Assembly (NCBI GenBank): GCA_021604865.1 | Contig: BQJU01000005.1 | Span: 94,707 to 158,706, forward strand | Source of the DNA: Saprospiraceae bacterium | Lineage (GTDB): Bacteria; Bacteroidota; Bacteroidia; Chitinophagales; Saprospiraceae | Reading direction: 5' to 3' | Length of the DNA stretch: 64,000 nt | Part shown: positions 25,652 through 35,550 of the stretch, one piece after another | How the letters are laid out: the number at the start of each line of letters is the position of its first letter | How positions within the stretch are numbered: position 1 is the stretch's first letter | Program-made: the position numbers and the translations under genes | The notes under the pieces: generated by a model | What the model was told of the DNA's origin: nothing | The model's input: only the letters and a program-made list of their open reading frames with translations | Databases searched by the model: none

Positions 25652-26242
25652 ATGAGAGCATTCCTTTTTTTTATGCTGACTGGTTTTCTTTTTACTGCCT
25701 GTGAAGAACCGGCAATGGTACCCAAACCTCGTGGTTTTCCCCGTGTGGTTTATCCTGAAAAAAGTTATCAATCATTTGATAAGGATTATTGCTCGTTTAC
25801 TTTTGATTATCCAACCTATGCCGTTATTCAACAGGATACCTCTTTTTTTGGAGAGACGCCGGCTCACCCTTGCTGGTTTGATATCTATTTCCCTGATTTC
25901 GACAGCCGTCTGCATTGCAGTTTTTACCCCATTAGCAAAGAGAAAGACTTCTCAACCTTAAAAAAAGACGCCTTTGAAATGGCCGATTGGCATAACAAAC
26001 GCGCCAACTATATCGACGAGATCCCCATTAACTTAAACAATCAAGTTAGTGGATTTATTTTTGAAATGCAGGGCCCTGCTGCCTCCCCTATCCAGTTTTA
26101 TCTGACAGACAGTACCCGCCATTTTATGCGTGGTGCCCTCTATTTCAATACCCAAACAAGGCCTGATTCATTGGCTCCGGTATATCTATTTCTCAAAAAT
26201 GATGTATTTAAGATGATAGAGACTTTTCGTTGGAATGACTGA
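25652..26242 (+). CDS. gldD: Gliding motility lipoprotein GldD
   Basis: This 196-residue lipoprotein has signal MRAFLFFMLTGFLFTAC, with lipobox FTAC at Cys17. The mature part starts EEPAMVPKPRGFPRV, a proline-rich opening typical of GldD, and continues with FTFDYPTYAVIQQD and HPCWFDIYFP. It is 16 bp downstream of gldE and surely co-transcribed. GldD is needed for gliding in Flavobacterium and is linked to the type IX secretion machinery; the exact role is not known. Confidence 0.9.
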   Translation: MRAFLFFMLTGFLFTACEEPAMVPKPRGFPRVVYPEKSYQSFDKDYCSFTFDYPTYAVIQQDTSFFGETPAHPCWFDIYFPDFDSRLHCSFYPISKEKDFSTLKKDAFEMADWHNKRANYIDEIPINLNNQVSGFIFEMQGPAASPIQFYLTDSTRHFMRGALYFNTQTRPDSLAPVYLFLKNDVFKMIETFRWND

Positions 26243-26283
26243 GCAGTGATGTAATGAAGTTTGGGTGTAACGAACGGACATAC

Positions 26284-27666
26284 TCAATCAAAAACTGCCC
26301 ACAGATCCACATTCTTCCCCCAGCACTCTACCCGACTCAATTCGGGAACTTCCAACTGGCAGGATTCTACAAGATTAAAATCGAAGGGTTGCAATTTACA
26401 TCGGAGGTTGTCCAGATAGACGATATCGCCGTTGGTTTTATCAGCCAGGCAGGTATATTCTGCAAAGGCATTGACATTGTTGAGGTTGGCATCCAGGAAT
26501 GAGAGGATATTGATGGTGATATTTTGACGGGATAGGGTCTCCGCCCATTCGCAAATATCCTGGCCATCGGCCCGGCAGATATTGGCTCCGTCGCTCACAA
26601 GAAAGATAGATTTTTTGCTTTCCGTATTTTTGGAAAACAATGCTGGGGAAGCCTGCAAGATGTTGAGTAATGGCGTGGTCCCATCGGGCACCAGAAATTC
26701 GAGTTCCTGTCTCAATGCTTTGCGGGTCAAGTCACCAACAGGGTACCAAAGCCGGGGCGTTGTACCACAATCACCACCGATTGTGCCGATACCTACCAGG
26801 GTCTCTGCCGGAACATCGTGCAAAAGCGATAGTGCGGTTTCCCGCATTACCTGAAAACGGGTATTGCCCATACAAATTACCTTTTCCATAACCATAGATC
26901 CTGAAATATCCAGAAGAAAGAGGACCTCATCATAATGCTCAAAATTCAGGGCTCTAAAAATATTATCAGGTAAATTAGTCAGTTCTTTTTCGGCAGCCAG
27001 ACGGGTTTCTGTGATAGAATCAAAGGCTGGCGGCAGGTTGATGTCCAGGGTATCACTGATCACCTGAAAATTGTGTCGGGCATTGGCATTGGTCGGATTG
27101 TTTTGAATGGCCATTTCAAATTCTTTCAAGGCGCGTTCCAGGTCTCGGCGATGTACATGGGAATGATTGCCCAGATCGGCTCTGCGATGAGCATTTTGTC
27201 CCTGATCCATAATCGTAGCATAACCCAGGGCATTGTGAAAAACACTGATCAGTTTGGGTTTACCCAGATCCTCTTGTAATTCAATGCTCTTTTTGAAAAG
27301 TGGAACGGCAGACTTATACTGTCCTGAGTAGCAATAGATCATACCTTCCAGGAACGTTTTCATAGCCAATTTTTGCGGATATTCCGGATCATGGACTAAT
27401 AAATAGCGCTCTCCCTCGTGTAGCACTTTCAGACTTTCATCGCCCTTGCCCACCCTACTCAGACTTACGGCCAGGGAAAGGGCAAAGCTAAAATTGTCTG
27501 GAGCCAGGCCATAGGCCCGCCGAAAATAGCCAACGGCCTTTTGGTAATTTCCCTCACTATAATTGAGCGTCCCCCGATAATGTAATCGGTATGCCATTTT
27601 CTTACCTCCAGGAGGCAAAAAAGATAGACACATCAGGGTGGCTAGCAATAAAAAAAGTTGTCTCAT
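26284..27666 (-). CDS. TPR and von Willebrand factor A domain protein, exported
   Basis: This 460-residue protein has an N-terminal signal (about 1-19), then TPR-like helical repeats (about 25-200, including LNYSEGNYQKAVGYFRRAYG). A VWA domain follows from about 245 with an intact MIDAS motif DISGS (253-257), and DGTTPL and LVSDGANIC supply the later metal-site positions. VWA/TPR proteins of this layout resemble Batch/BatB-type aerotolerance-like or caspase-associated proteins, but no partner genes are present. It converges on gldD across about 40 bp. Confidence 0.8.
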   Translation of the reverse strand: MRQLFLLLATLMCLSFLPPGGKKMAYRLHYRGTLNYSEGNYQKAVGYFRRAYGLAPDNFSFALSLAVSLSRVGKGDESLKVLHEGERYLLVHDPEYPQKLAMKTFLEGMIYCYSGQYKSAVPLFKKSIELQEDLGKPKLISVFHNALGYATIMDQGQNAHRRADLGNHSHVHRRDLERALKEFEMAIQNNPTNANARHNFQVISDTLDINLPPAFDSITETRLAAEKELTNLPDNIFRALNFEHYDEVLFLLDISGSMVMEKVICMGNTRFQVMRETALSLLHDVPAETLVGIGTIGGDCGTTPRLWYPVGDLTRKALRQELEFLVPDGTTPLLNILQASPALFSKNTESKKSIFLVSDGANICRADGQDICEWAETLSRQNITINILSFLDANLNNVNAFAEYTCLADKTNGDIVYLDNLRCKLQPFDFNLVESCQLEVPELSRVECWGKNVDLWAVFD

Positions 27667-27758
27667 TATTTCAAACTCTTAGGCCCACAAAAGTCTACAT
27701 TTCCGGGGACTAAAGAAACAAAATAGAACAATATGATATTGGATGAAATTAAGAGCAC

Positions 27759-28175
27759 CTACAACAACTCAGGTTTGATGATGATATCCACCCGTCTGTT
27801 CTTTAACTTTCCCTCCCAGGTATTATTGTCATAAACGGGGTTTAACTCGCCGAAATCCTCAATGGAAATCCGTTCAGAAGAGACTCCTTTTTTTAATAAA
27901 CGACGACGGGCAGCTTCACTGCGTAGTTGCGAAAGTTGTTCATTGTACACCTGGCTACCAATATCATCAGTATGGCTATGTACACTGATCTGATGTTGCT
28001 TGAAATTGGGGATGCTTTCCAGCCATTGATAAAATTCGGCTTCTTGCTCGGCATCAATGTAATAGGATCCGCCACCAAAATAAATGCTAAAAATATAGTG
28101 GTCAGGAGCTGTTTCCTGGGCCTTTGTAAGGAAGGATATGGCCACTAAGAAAGGGAGAATAAAAACTTTTTTCAT
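27759..28175 (-). CDS. OmpA-like peptidoglycan-binding protein
   Basis: This 138-residue protein has a signal peptide (KKVFILPFLVAISFLTKAQ) and then little more than an OmpA C-terminal domain. VHSHTDDIGSQVYNEQLSQLRSEAA (in part) and the final NRRVDIII carry the Asp and Arg that grip diaminopimelate in peptidoglycan. A barrel or lipobox is missing, so it would be periplasmic. It lies 92 bp upstream of the VWA/TPR gene on the same strand; the two may be co-transcribed. Confidence 0.85.
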   Translation of the reverse strand: MKKVFILPFLVAISFLTKAQETAPDHYIFSIYFGGGSYYIDAEQEAEFYQWLESIPNFKQHQISVHSHTDDIGSQVYNEQLSQLRSEAARRRLLKKGVSSERISIEDFGELNPVYDNNTWEGKLKNRRVDIIIKPELL

Positions 28176-28527
28176 GTCGGGTGTATTTAGTGATATATAG
28201 ATAAAAACTTACCATTTCAACGTTAACTTCAATTCGCTGCCCCCTAAATATACTTCGCTGACTCCTTATTGACTATCCTCTTCAATATACATCCAAAACA
28301 AGCAATCTTGCAATAGCGATCCATTCTTTAACAGCTTTTTCCGTTTTGGGAGACATTTAATTCGGCCCATCATCCTGGTTTTCGTAAAAAAGGATTGTCC
28401 CTATTTGTTTTGGCAATTGTCAACATGCTACTCAACTTTCGCTTTTCATTCGTCACGTTTTTACTTCGTCACTCTTTCTCAATAAAGCATTCGTTTCGAC
28501 CTAATTACCTTATAGTTAGGCTTTTTT
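28176..28527. other. Gene-free interval upstream of hppA
   Basis: This stretch lies between divergent genes. I see no ORF, repeat arm or strong hairpin in it apart from the hppA promoter at its right edge. Confidence 0.5.
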
Positions 28528-28559
28528 GTTGGACAAAACCCAAAATTGCCTTAGATTTG
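28528..28559 (+). promoter_or_regulatory. Bacteroidota promoter of hppA
   Basis: GTTG at 28528-28531, 20 nt, then TAGATTTG at 28552-28559 match the phylum consensus. The leader to the ATG at 28644 would be about 80 nt. Confidence 0.6.
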
Positions 28560-28643
28560 CCCGCCAATTAAAAAACAAGATGGGCTACCGCTTGATTTTT
28601 GGAAGCCCTAATCAATTTAACTACTAAAAGTCTATTTAACATC

Positions 28644-30824
28644 ATGGGTCAAACAATTACATTTGCCATTCCTTTATTCGGGCTTCTGGCGCTTGCCTAT
28701 ACCTTTTGGCGTTCGTCATGGGTGACCAAGCAGGAGGTAGGAACCGAACGCATGGCACGGATAGCCAAACATATTGCTGATGGAGCAATGGCTTTCTTAA
28801 AAGCTGAATATCGGGTGCTCGCAATCTTTGTGATTGCCGTAGCTATTCTTTTGGGCGTCAGTGCTGATGGAGCTACTTCTTCTCCATTGGTTGCCGTATC
28901 ATTTATTCTTGGAGCCATTTGTTCTGCATTAGCCGGCTTTTTAGGGATGCGTATTGCAACCAAAGCCAATGTCAGAACCACTAATGCTGCACGTACCGGA
29001 TTGGGCAAAGCCCTGGAGGTAGCTTTTGCAGGTGGTGCTGTCATGGGACTAAGTGTTGTAGGTCTAGGCGTACTTGGATTAGGAACACTTTTCCTTGCGT
29101 ACTCCAACATGGGTTGGGATATTGGTAAAGTGATTACGGTGATCACCGGATTTTCTTTTGGTGCTTCATCTATCGCACTGTTTGCCCGTGTGGGTGGTGG
29201 TATTTACACCAAAGCTGCGGACGTAGGAGCCGATTTGGTAGGTAAAGTAGAAGCCGGTATTCCTGAAGATCACCCACTGAATCCAGCCACAATTGCCGAT
29301 AACGTAGGTGATAATGTAGGTGATGTAGCTGGTATGGGTGCCGACCTTTTTGAATCATTTGTAGGTTCTATCATAGGTACTATGGTTTTGGGCGCTGTTT
29401 TTATTGGCGCAACCGGTTTTGAAGCCACCAATGAATTTGGAGGCCTGAATGCTGTATTATTACCATTGGCATTGGCAGCAGTAGGAATCGTTACTTCTAT
29501 CATCGGTACCTTTTTTGTAACCGTTAAAGAAGGTGGTGATCCACAAAAAGCATTGAACCGGGGAGAATTGTTTTCTTCCATTTTGATGTTGGTTGCAACG
29601 ATATTGATTGTAAAGTATATGCTGCCTGTAGAATGGATCGTAAAAGGTACTGCTTACACGAGCACTGGTGTAATTGTAGCCGTAATTATTGGATTGTTTG
29701 CCGGGTTGGGAATTGGTTATGTAACCGAATTTTATACCGGTACTGGTACAAAACCAGTACAGAGCATTGTCAACCAATCGGTGACGGGTTCTGCTACAAA
29801 CATTATTGCTGGTTTGGGAGTGGGTATGCAGTCCACAGCTATTCCGATTCTGATTTTGGCTACTGCCATCATTGGTGCTCACGAATTTGCAGGCTTGTAC
29901 GGTATTGCTATTGCCGCAGTAGGCATGCTTTCCAATACCGGTATTCAATTGGCTGTTGATGCTTATGGTCCTATTTCAGATAATGCCGGGGGTATTGCTG
30001 AAATGTCAGACCTACCCAAAGAGGTGCGTCAGCGCACAGACAAACTGGATGCCGTAGGTAACACCACTGCCGCTATTGGTAAAGGTTTTGCTATTGGCTC
30101 TGCTGCATTGACTGCATTGGCCCTGTTTGCTGCCTTTATGACTACAGCTAATATTGAAACTATTGACATCTCCAAGCCTATTGTAATGGCCGGATTGTTT
30201 ATTGGTGGTATGTTGCCCTTCCTGTTTTCTTCTTTGTCTATGGGCGCGGTAGGACGTGCAGCTATGGATATGATTCAGGAAGTAAGAAGACAATTTAAAG
30301 ATATTCCTGAGTTGACGGCTGCTCTTGCGGCAATGCGTAAAAATGAAGGCAAAGAACATGCCGATTGGTCTGAAGCTGACCAGAAAATTTTCGACGCAGC
30401 TGATGGCAAAGCCGAATACAGCAAGTGCGTGGAGATTTCTACTAAAGCCTCAATTCGCGAGATGGTATTGCCGGGTATGCTGGCGATATTGACCCCGGTA
30501 ATCATTGGTTTTGGTCCCAAATTATTTGGTAGTGACATGGGGCCCGAAATGTTGGGCGGTCTATTGGCCGGCGTAACTGTTTGTGGGGTATTGATGGCTA
30601 TCTTCCAGTCTAACGCCGGTGGCGCCTGGGACAATGCCAAGAAAATGTTTGAAGAAGGTGTTGAAATTCAAGGTGTAAAACACTACAAAGGCTCTGAAGC
30701 ACACAAGGCAGCCGTAGTTGGTGATACCGTTGGTGACCCATTCAAAGATACCTCCGGACCTTCCCTCAACATTCTGCTGAAATTGATGTCCGTTGTGGCA
30801 CTGGTGATTGCACCAATGTTGTAA
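28644..30824 (+). CDS. hppA: Membrane-bound ion-translocating pyrophosphatase
   Basis: Starting at [10 protein letters not shown] (28644) this is a 726-residue protein with about 16 membrane helices; a TTG at 28599 is an alternative. It hydrolyses PPi to pump H+ or Na+. The PPi/Mg site is intact: [40 protein letters not shown] and near the end [17 protein letters not shown]. The segment [18 protein letters not shown] has Ala where K+-independent enzymes have Lys, so it should be the K+-dependent type. Whether it pumps Na+ or H+ I cannot tell. A strong terminator follows. Confidence 0.95.
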   Translation: MGQTITFAIPLFGLLALAYTFWRSSWVTKQEVGTERMARIAKHIADGAMAFLKAEYRVLAIFVIAVAILLGVSADGATSSPLVAVSFILGAICSALAGFLGMRIATKANVRTTNAARTGLGKALEVAFAGGAVMGLSVVGLGVLGLGTLFLAYSNMGWDIGKVITVITGFSFGASSIALFARVGGGIYTKAADVGADLVGKVEAGIPEDHPLNPATIADNVGDNVGDVAGMGADLFESFVGSIIGTMVLGAVFIGATGFEATNEFGGLNAVLLPLALAAVGIVTSIIGTFFVTVKEGGDPQKALNRGELFSSILMLVATILIVKYMLPVEWIVKGTAYTSTGVIVAVIIGLFAGLGIGYVTEFYTGTGTKPVQSIVNQSVTGSATNIIAGLGVGMQSTAIPILILATAIIGAHEFAGLYGIAIAAVGMLSNTGIQLAVDAYGPISDNAGGIAEMSDLPKEVRQRTDKLDAVGNTTAAIGKGFAIGSAALTALALFAAFMTTANIETIDISKPIVMAGLFIGGMLPFLFSSLSMGAVGRAAMDMIQEVRRQFKDIPELTAALAAMRKNEGKEHADWSEADQKIFDAADGKAEYSKCVEISTKASIREMVLPGMLAILTPVIIGFGPKLFGSDMGPEMLGGLLAGVTVCGVLMAIFQSNAGGAWDNAKKMFEEGVEIQGVKHYKGSEAHKAAVVGDTVGDPFKDTSGPSLNILLKLMSVVALVIAPML

Positions 30825-30843
30825 GATCGGATTTAAATATGTT

Positions 30844-30885
30844 AAAAAGTCCCCATCGGAAATTTCTGATGGGGACTTTTTATTT
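30844..30885 (+). terminator. Intrinsic terminator after hppA
   Basis: AAAAAGTCCCCATC (30844-30857) pairs perfectly with GATGGGGACTTTTT (30868-30881); the loop can close further (GAAA/TTTC). It lies 20 nt after the stop codon and has a T-run. Confidence 0.9.
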
Positions 30886-31126
30886 GCACAGTCTCTATTC
30901 GATTGTTTTCCAATATTGCTTATTTAAATGTATATTTTCCAGGGTTTTTTGTAGTATTATCTTTTAAATACTTTCTCGATCCCATAAATCAGTTGAAAAA
31001 GATTAATGCTATTTTGATTACCAAATGGAAACGGCAAATCTAGGGAGGTGTTATAACATTTTTTCCGACCCTTCCTTTTCTTCCCTATCAAAATAGTTTA
31101 GCCACCACAAAATGAATAGTTTTAAA

Positions 31127-31386
31127 CTAAGAGCATGTTTAGAGGCCAATCTTTGGGCTGCAAAGGATCACTTTTATGATGATACTTTCCCGACCTAGCG
31201 GTTTCCCTTCGGCGGGACAGGCTGTTGCTTTTTTCGTCCGTACCTCAGGGTATGAACTTCAAATGCTTTTTGATGCTTTGGCATCAAGCCAACCCAGTCA
31301 TCAAAAAATTGACGCTTATCGCCTCCCATCGGCCGCCATAGGCTTGCCGACGGCGATGCAAAGCCGACCTCCAAACAAGCTCTAAC
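31127..31386. repeat. Dispersed TIR element, copy D (about 260 bp)
   Basis: The left arm CTAAGAGCATGTTTAGAGG (31127 on) and the right arm GACCTCCAAACAAGCTCTAA (to 31385) are inverted repeats of the family. The inside is more GC-rich than its surroundings and contains a small inverted patch (GCCGCC...GGCGG). Short frames inside do not look like genes. It ends 25 nt before the DUF1080 gene. The 240 bp between the hppA terminator and this element show nothing else. Confidence 0.75.
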
Positions 31387-31410
31387 ACATATTTTCATTA
31401 TCCTATTCCA

Positions 31411-33285
31411 ATGATGAAACAACTAGTCGGATTATTTTCATTGCTCCTGCTCATAGGTTGCCAGCCAGGAGAAAAACCTTTAGATGCAGTCGAAAAAGAC
31501 AAGGCTCTGGAGGAATTGCCTTTTACAAAACTTGCATTGGCAGATTTATCAGATTTTAAGGCAACTACTGCCAATTGGTCCGTTGTGGCTAGTGTACTTT
31601 CGGATCATACCAAGGAAGGGGACATCCGCACCACAGAGGGTACAGGCGTTTTGGTCAATGAAAATAACGAAACAGCTAAGGACGCTTTATTTACTAATTG
31701 GGAGCATGGAGATCTGGAGATTCACCTGGAATTTATGATGCCCAAAGGCTCCAATTCAGGGATATATTTCCAGGGCAGGTATGAATTGCAGCTGCTCGAT
31801 AGTTGGCAGGTGGCCGATCCGAAATACTCAGACTGTGGAGGGATATACGCCCGTTGGGACGATGCCAAACCAGAGGGACAAAAGGCTTATGAAGGTCACT
31901 CGCCTCGCCTCAATGCAAGTAAAGCTCCAGGCCTCTGGCAGCATTTGCACATTATCTTCAGGGCTCCCCGCTTTGATGCATCTGGAAAAAAAACAGAAAA
32001 TGCCCGTTTTGAAAAAGTAGAACACAATGGGGTATTGATTCACGACAATGTAGAACTTTTCGGCCCTACCCGAGGCCCAGCTTTTCCGGAAGAAGGCCCT
32101 CTGGGACCGCTTATGATTCAGGGCGATCATGGTGCAGTAGCCTTTAGAAATATTAAATACAAACGTTATTTCGACGATCCCAAATTGGAGGTGACCAATA
32201 TTCATTACCAGTATTTCGAAATTGATGGCCCCATTACTGAATTACCAGGATTTGACACCTTAAAAGTGATTAAAGAAGGGCCCACTGATTCTCTGGTTTA
32301 TGAAACTTTGTCGGAAAGAGACGAGCAGGTAGCTTACATTTTTACCGGCAAGTTACAGGTACCTAAAACAGGAGATTACCTGTTTCATCTTTCTTCTGAT
32401 GATGGATCACAGTTGTTTTTGGATGAAAATATGGTGGTTGACAATGATGGCAAACACGACTTTGAATCTAAAGTGGGTCTCGTCACATTGGAGCAGGGAG
32501 TACATGATTTGAAATTGACCTATTTCAACTATACCTGGGGTAAAGGCCTCATGCTCCAGTACGAAGGACCGGAAATGCGGCAACAACCCTTGCTTAGCCG
32601 GGTACCAGCTCAGCGCAAGTCGGATCGACCACTTATGACCATTACACCTAAAAAGGCTCCGGAAATGGTGCGCAGTTTTGTGATGTTTGATGATCAGAAA
32701 ATCACTCATGCCATTTCTGTTGGTGATGTTAAGGGGATTCATTATTCGCTAAACCTTCGCAAAGGTGCATTGCTCAAATTTTGGCGGGGAAATTTTGCTG
32801 ATGTAACTGAAATGTGGTACGAAAGGGGAGAACCTCAATTGCTAAAGCCGCTGGCTATGGCTGTGGAGGCTACTGATGGGGTTATTGCTGCTGTGCTTCC
32901 CGGAAATGCCAGCAATTATCCAGAGAAAAGCCAGGAATCGTTGACTTTTAAGGGGTACGATATTAACGAAAAGGATCAGCCGGTATTCCGTTATCAAGTG
33001 GGCGATGCAATCGTCCTCGACCACTACCAACCATCAGAGGATGGTCAGGAACTGATTCGCACGATTCAGCTGGAAAAGGAAACGGCTAACCTTTATACCC
33101 GAATTGCGGCAGATCAATATATCTCAGAGGTAGGCAACGGATATTATTCCATTGGAGGCAATTATTACATCAAACTGCTCAGCCCGGGTATTGAACCGGT
33201 GATTCGACAAAGCCAAGGTAATACCGAACTGTTGTTTGGTTTATCGGCTTCCAATAATGCAGTAAAATATGCTATATTATGGTAA
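31411..33285 (+). CDS. DUF1080 (3-keto-disaccharide hydrolase)-PA14 lipoprotein
   Basis: This 624-residue protein has a signal with lipobox LIGC (Cys17). A DUF1080 concanavalin-like domain (about 50-270) follows, with FMMPKGSNSGIYFQGRYELQ and GLWQHLHIIFRAPRF; this fold hydrolyses 3-keto-glycosides or binds glycans. A PA14 domain (about 280-400, GDYLFHLSSDDGSQLFLDE) comes next, then a beta-rich C-terminal region of unknown type. Export points to polysaccharide or glycoside handling. The Met at 31414 is an equal start. Its stop overlaps the next start (ATGGTAA), so the two are translationally coupled. Confidence 0.85.
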   Translation: MMKQLVGLFSLLLLIGCQPGEKPLDAVEKDKALEELPFTKLALADLSDFKATTANWSVVASVLSDHTKEGDIRTTEGTGVLVNENNETAKDALFTNWEHGDLEIHLEFMMPKGSNSGIYFQGRYELQLLDSWQVADPKYSDCGGIYARWDDAKPEGQKAYEGHSPRLNASKAPGLWQHLHIIFRAPRFDASGKKTENARFEKVEHNGVLIHDNVELFGPTRGPAFPEEGPLGPLMIQGDHGAVAFRNIKYKRYFDDPKLEVTNIHYQYFEIDGPITELPGFDTLKVIKEGPTDSLVYETLSERDEQVAYIFTGKLQVPKTGDYLFHLSSDDGSQLFLDENMVVDNDGKHDFESKVGLVTLEQGVHDLKLTYFNYTWGKGLMLQYEGPEMRQQPLLSRVPAQRKSDRPLMTITPKKAPEMVRSFVMFDDQKITHAISVGDVKGIHYSLNLRKGALLKFWRGNFADVTEMWYERGEPQLLKPLAMAVEATDGVIAAVLPGNASNYPEKSQESLTFKGYDINEKDQPVFRYQVGDAIVLDHYQPSEDGQELIRTIQLEKETANLYTRIAADQYISEVGNGYYSIGGNYYIKLLSPGIEPVIRQSQGNTELLFGLSASNNAVKYAILW

Positions 33286-35234
33286 TCTTCAGAATTCAAA
33301 TAGGTCTGCTGGTTTTGTGTACCCTTGGTCTGACAGGATTGACTGCCCAGCCTCTAATGTCGGATTATTTCAAGATCGAAAAGGTTAAGATTCCGGATGG
33401 CATCGAATTGGAAGTAGGCGGTCTGGCTTTTGACGATCAAGGTAATCTCGGTGTTGCTACCCGGCGTGGAGAAGTCTGGTTGATTAAAAATTATCAAACA
33501 GATAAGCCCACCTATACCCGGTTTGCCCATGGACTGCATGAGCCATTAGGACTTAACTTCAAAGATGGTGCTTTTTTTTGCGCACAGCGTGGAGAGTTAA
33601 CCAAACTAACCGATAAAAACAACGATGGCAGAGCCGATAGCTACGAAGCTTTGTACACCTGGGATTTGGCGGGCAATTACCACGAATATTCCTATGGGCC
33701 GGTTTTTACCCCGGAAGGAGATATGCTGGTTACCCTCAACCTCGGCTGGATAGGCCGGGGAGCAAGTCTCTCCGAATGGCGTGGTTGGCTGGTTAAGATT
33801 ACCAAAGAAGGGAAGTTGATCCCTATGGCTACTGGGTTGCGTTCACCAGCGGGATTTGGTTACAATAAGGACGGCGATATCTTTTATACCGAAAACCAAG
33901 GGGACTGGGTTGGTTCAGGCCGTATGACCCATCTGGAAATAGGAGATTTTGCCGGCAATCCGGAGGGCCTAAAATGGACCTCCCGCGAAGGATCACCGCT
34001 GAAATTGAAACCGGAAGATATTGACGATACCAAAGGGTTGACCCTTTATCAGTATGCCCAGGAGCTGGAGGCAATTAAACCACCGTCTGTCTGGTTTCCA
34101 CACACTTTGATGGGTATTTCTACTTCAGGTTTTGTGAATTTGAAAGATGAATTCGGCCCAGCCTTTAACGGGCAGATGTTGGTGGGAGACCAGGGGCACA
34201 GTAAAATTATGCGGGTCAGCCAGGAAAAAATAAATGGAGTGTATCAGGGAGCTTGTTTTCCATTTGTAGATGGTTTTTCTTCGGGCGTATTGCGTTTGGA
34301 ATGGAGTCCAATGGGTGATGGTTTGTATGTGGGCATGACTAGTCGCGGATGGGCCTCTACAGGGGCCGAAGACTTTGCCCTGGAGCGCCTGGTATGGTCT
34401 GGGAAAACGCCTTTTGATATCAAGTCTATCCGCGCCCATGCTGAAGGGTTCACAATCGAATTTACCCAACCTGCTGACAAGGCATCGCTGGCGGACCCTA
34501 CGGTTTATCAAATAACTGACTTTACCTATAAATACCACCATTTCTACGGAAGCCCCGTTACAGACAAACAAAGTCGCACCATTCAGAAAGTGACGGTGGC
34601 TGAAGATGGCCGATCCGTGGTGTTACATTTGGATCGTTTGCGAAAAGGGTATATCAATGAGGTCAAAGCTATTGGTGTACGGTCTGCTTCCGGACAGATG
34701 CCTGTGTTTGGATATGGGTACTACACCCTCAATGAGATTCCTGGAGGTGGGAAAACAATTGCTGAAACGACAGAACCAACTTCGGAAACAACCTCCGGAG
34801 CCATAACTTCCAAAAATTTAACCGAAATGCCGACCTCCTGGACCAATGGCCCTGATCAGGAAATCGTGATGGCTACTAAACCCGGCATGAAATATGATAT
34901 GGATTTTTTCAGCATTACTGCCGGACAAAAAATAAAATTAACGCTGAATAATAATGATGATATGCTGCACAACCTGGTTATAACCCTGCCTGGTAAAGCA
35001 ACAGAGGTTGGCGAAGCTGCTCTCAAATTGGGCTTGGATGGTGAATCGATGCAATACATCCCCAATTCTGAATCCGTATTATTCCACACCAAGTTACTGC
35101 AACCGGAAAGTTCGGAGTCGATCTATTTTGTGGCACCCAAAGAACCAGGAGCCTACGAATTTGTCTGTACATTCCCTGGTCACCACATGACTATGCGTGG
35201 GAAAATGCAAGTGTATAAGGGGGATATGTTTTAG
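33279..35234 (+). CDS. Sorbosone-dehydrogenase-like propeller fused to an azurin-type cupredoxin
   Basis: This 651-residue exported protein has a signal peptide (about 1-23). Then comes a six-bladed propeller-like region (about 35-390) similar to the DUF7133/glucose-sorbosone dehydrogenase-type domains, with LRSPAGFGYNKDGDIFYTENQGD. A Thr/Ser/Glu linker (about 495-520) leads to a blue-copper domain. The type-1 copper ligands are visible: His564 (MLHNLVIT), Cys630, His635 and Met639 in CTFPGHHMTM. The fusion suggests that electrons from a secreted oxidation are handed to copper in the same chain. It is coupled to the DUF1080 gene. Confidence 0.82.
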   Translation: MVIFRIQIGLLVLCTLGLTGLTAQPLMSDYFKIEKVKIPDGIELEVGGLAFDDQGNLGVATRRGEVWLIKNYQTDKPTYTRFAHGLHEPLGLNFKDGAFFCAQRGELTKLTDKNNDGRADSYEALYTWDLAGNYHEYSYGPVFTPEGDMLVTLNLGWIGRGASLSEWRGWLVKITKEGKLIPMATGLRSPAGFGYNKDGDIFYTENQGDWVGSGRMTHLEIGDFAGNPEGLKWTSREGSPLKLKPEDIDDTKGLTLYQYAQELEAIKPPSVWFPHTLMGISTSGFVNLKDEFGPAFNGQMLVGDQGHSKIMRVSQEKINGVYQGACFPFVDGFSSGVLRLEWSPMGDGLYVGMTSRGWASTGAEDFALERLVWSGKTPFDIKSIRAHAEGFTIEFTQPADKASLADPTVYQITDFTYKYHHFYGSPVTDKQSRTIQKVTVAEDGRSVVLHLDRLRKGYINEVKAIGVRSASGQMPVFGYGYYTLNEIPGGGKTIAETTEPTSETTSGAITSKNLTEMPTSWTNGPDQEIVMATKPGMKYDMDFFSITAGQKIKLTLNNNDDMLHNLVITLPGKATEVGEAALKLGLDGESMQYIPNSESVLFHTKLLQPESSESIYFVAPKEPGAYEFVCTFPGHHMTMRGKMQVYKGDMF

Positions 35235-35499
35235 GAAGCTTCAAAATAATTAAAATTTCTGTGTAACATTTCTCGTAGTTAAATCACTAAGTAATACAAG
35301 ATGGTTGCAGGAAGTCTATTTCTGCAACACATCGCCCCTAAACTAAATGTAACTATGAGAAACAAAATTCACGAACTTCATTGTCATTCAAAATGGCGAT
35401 GGGTTAATACTCAAAACCGCCTTTCAGGCCAACCAAACCACTTACCTTTAAAAAGTTACCCAATACCCTGGTGCTGTTCCTAAAACGGGAATCAGCTAG
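35235..35499. other. Gene-free interval with a possible gene remnant
   Basis: No convincing gene. A short frame at 35355 reads MRNKIHELHCHS, which resembles the start of the following gene (MKNVICDLHVHS) at seven of twelve positions, then diverges and stops at 35483. This could be a decayed partial duplication or chance. Confidence 0.3.
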
Positions 35500-35507
35500 T
35501 AATTTTG
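35500..35507 (+). promoter_or_regulatory. Bacteroidota -7 element (TAATTTTG)
   Basis: TAATTTTG fits TAnnTTTG, 43 nt before the ATG at 35551. No -33 TTTG at normal spacing. Confidence 0.35.
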
Positions 35508-35550
35508 TTTTGAGCTTATGGTTAAATAACCCCTCAAATTTAATAGACCA

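Noticed and set aside
28697..29146. Long antisense frames opposite hppA (also 29460-29948 and 30275-30640)
   Set aside because: The pyrophosphatase on the other strand is a certain gene; these frames arise from its codon bias.
31176..31422. Short frames on both strands inside TIR element D
   Set aside because: They lie in a non-coding repeat, mutually overlap and have no recognisable domain.
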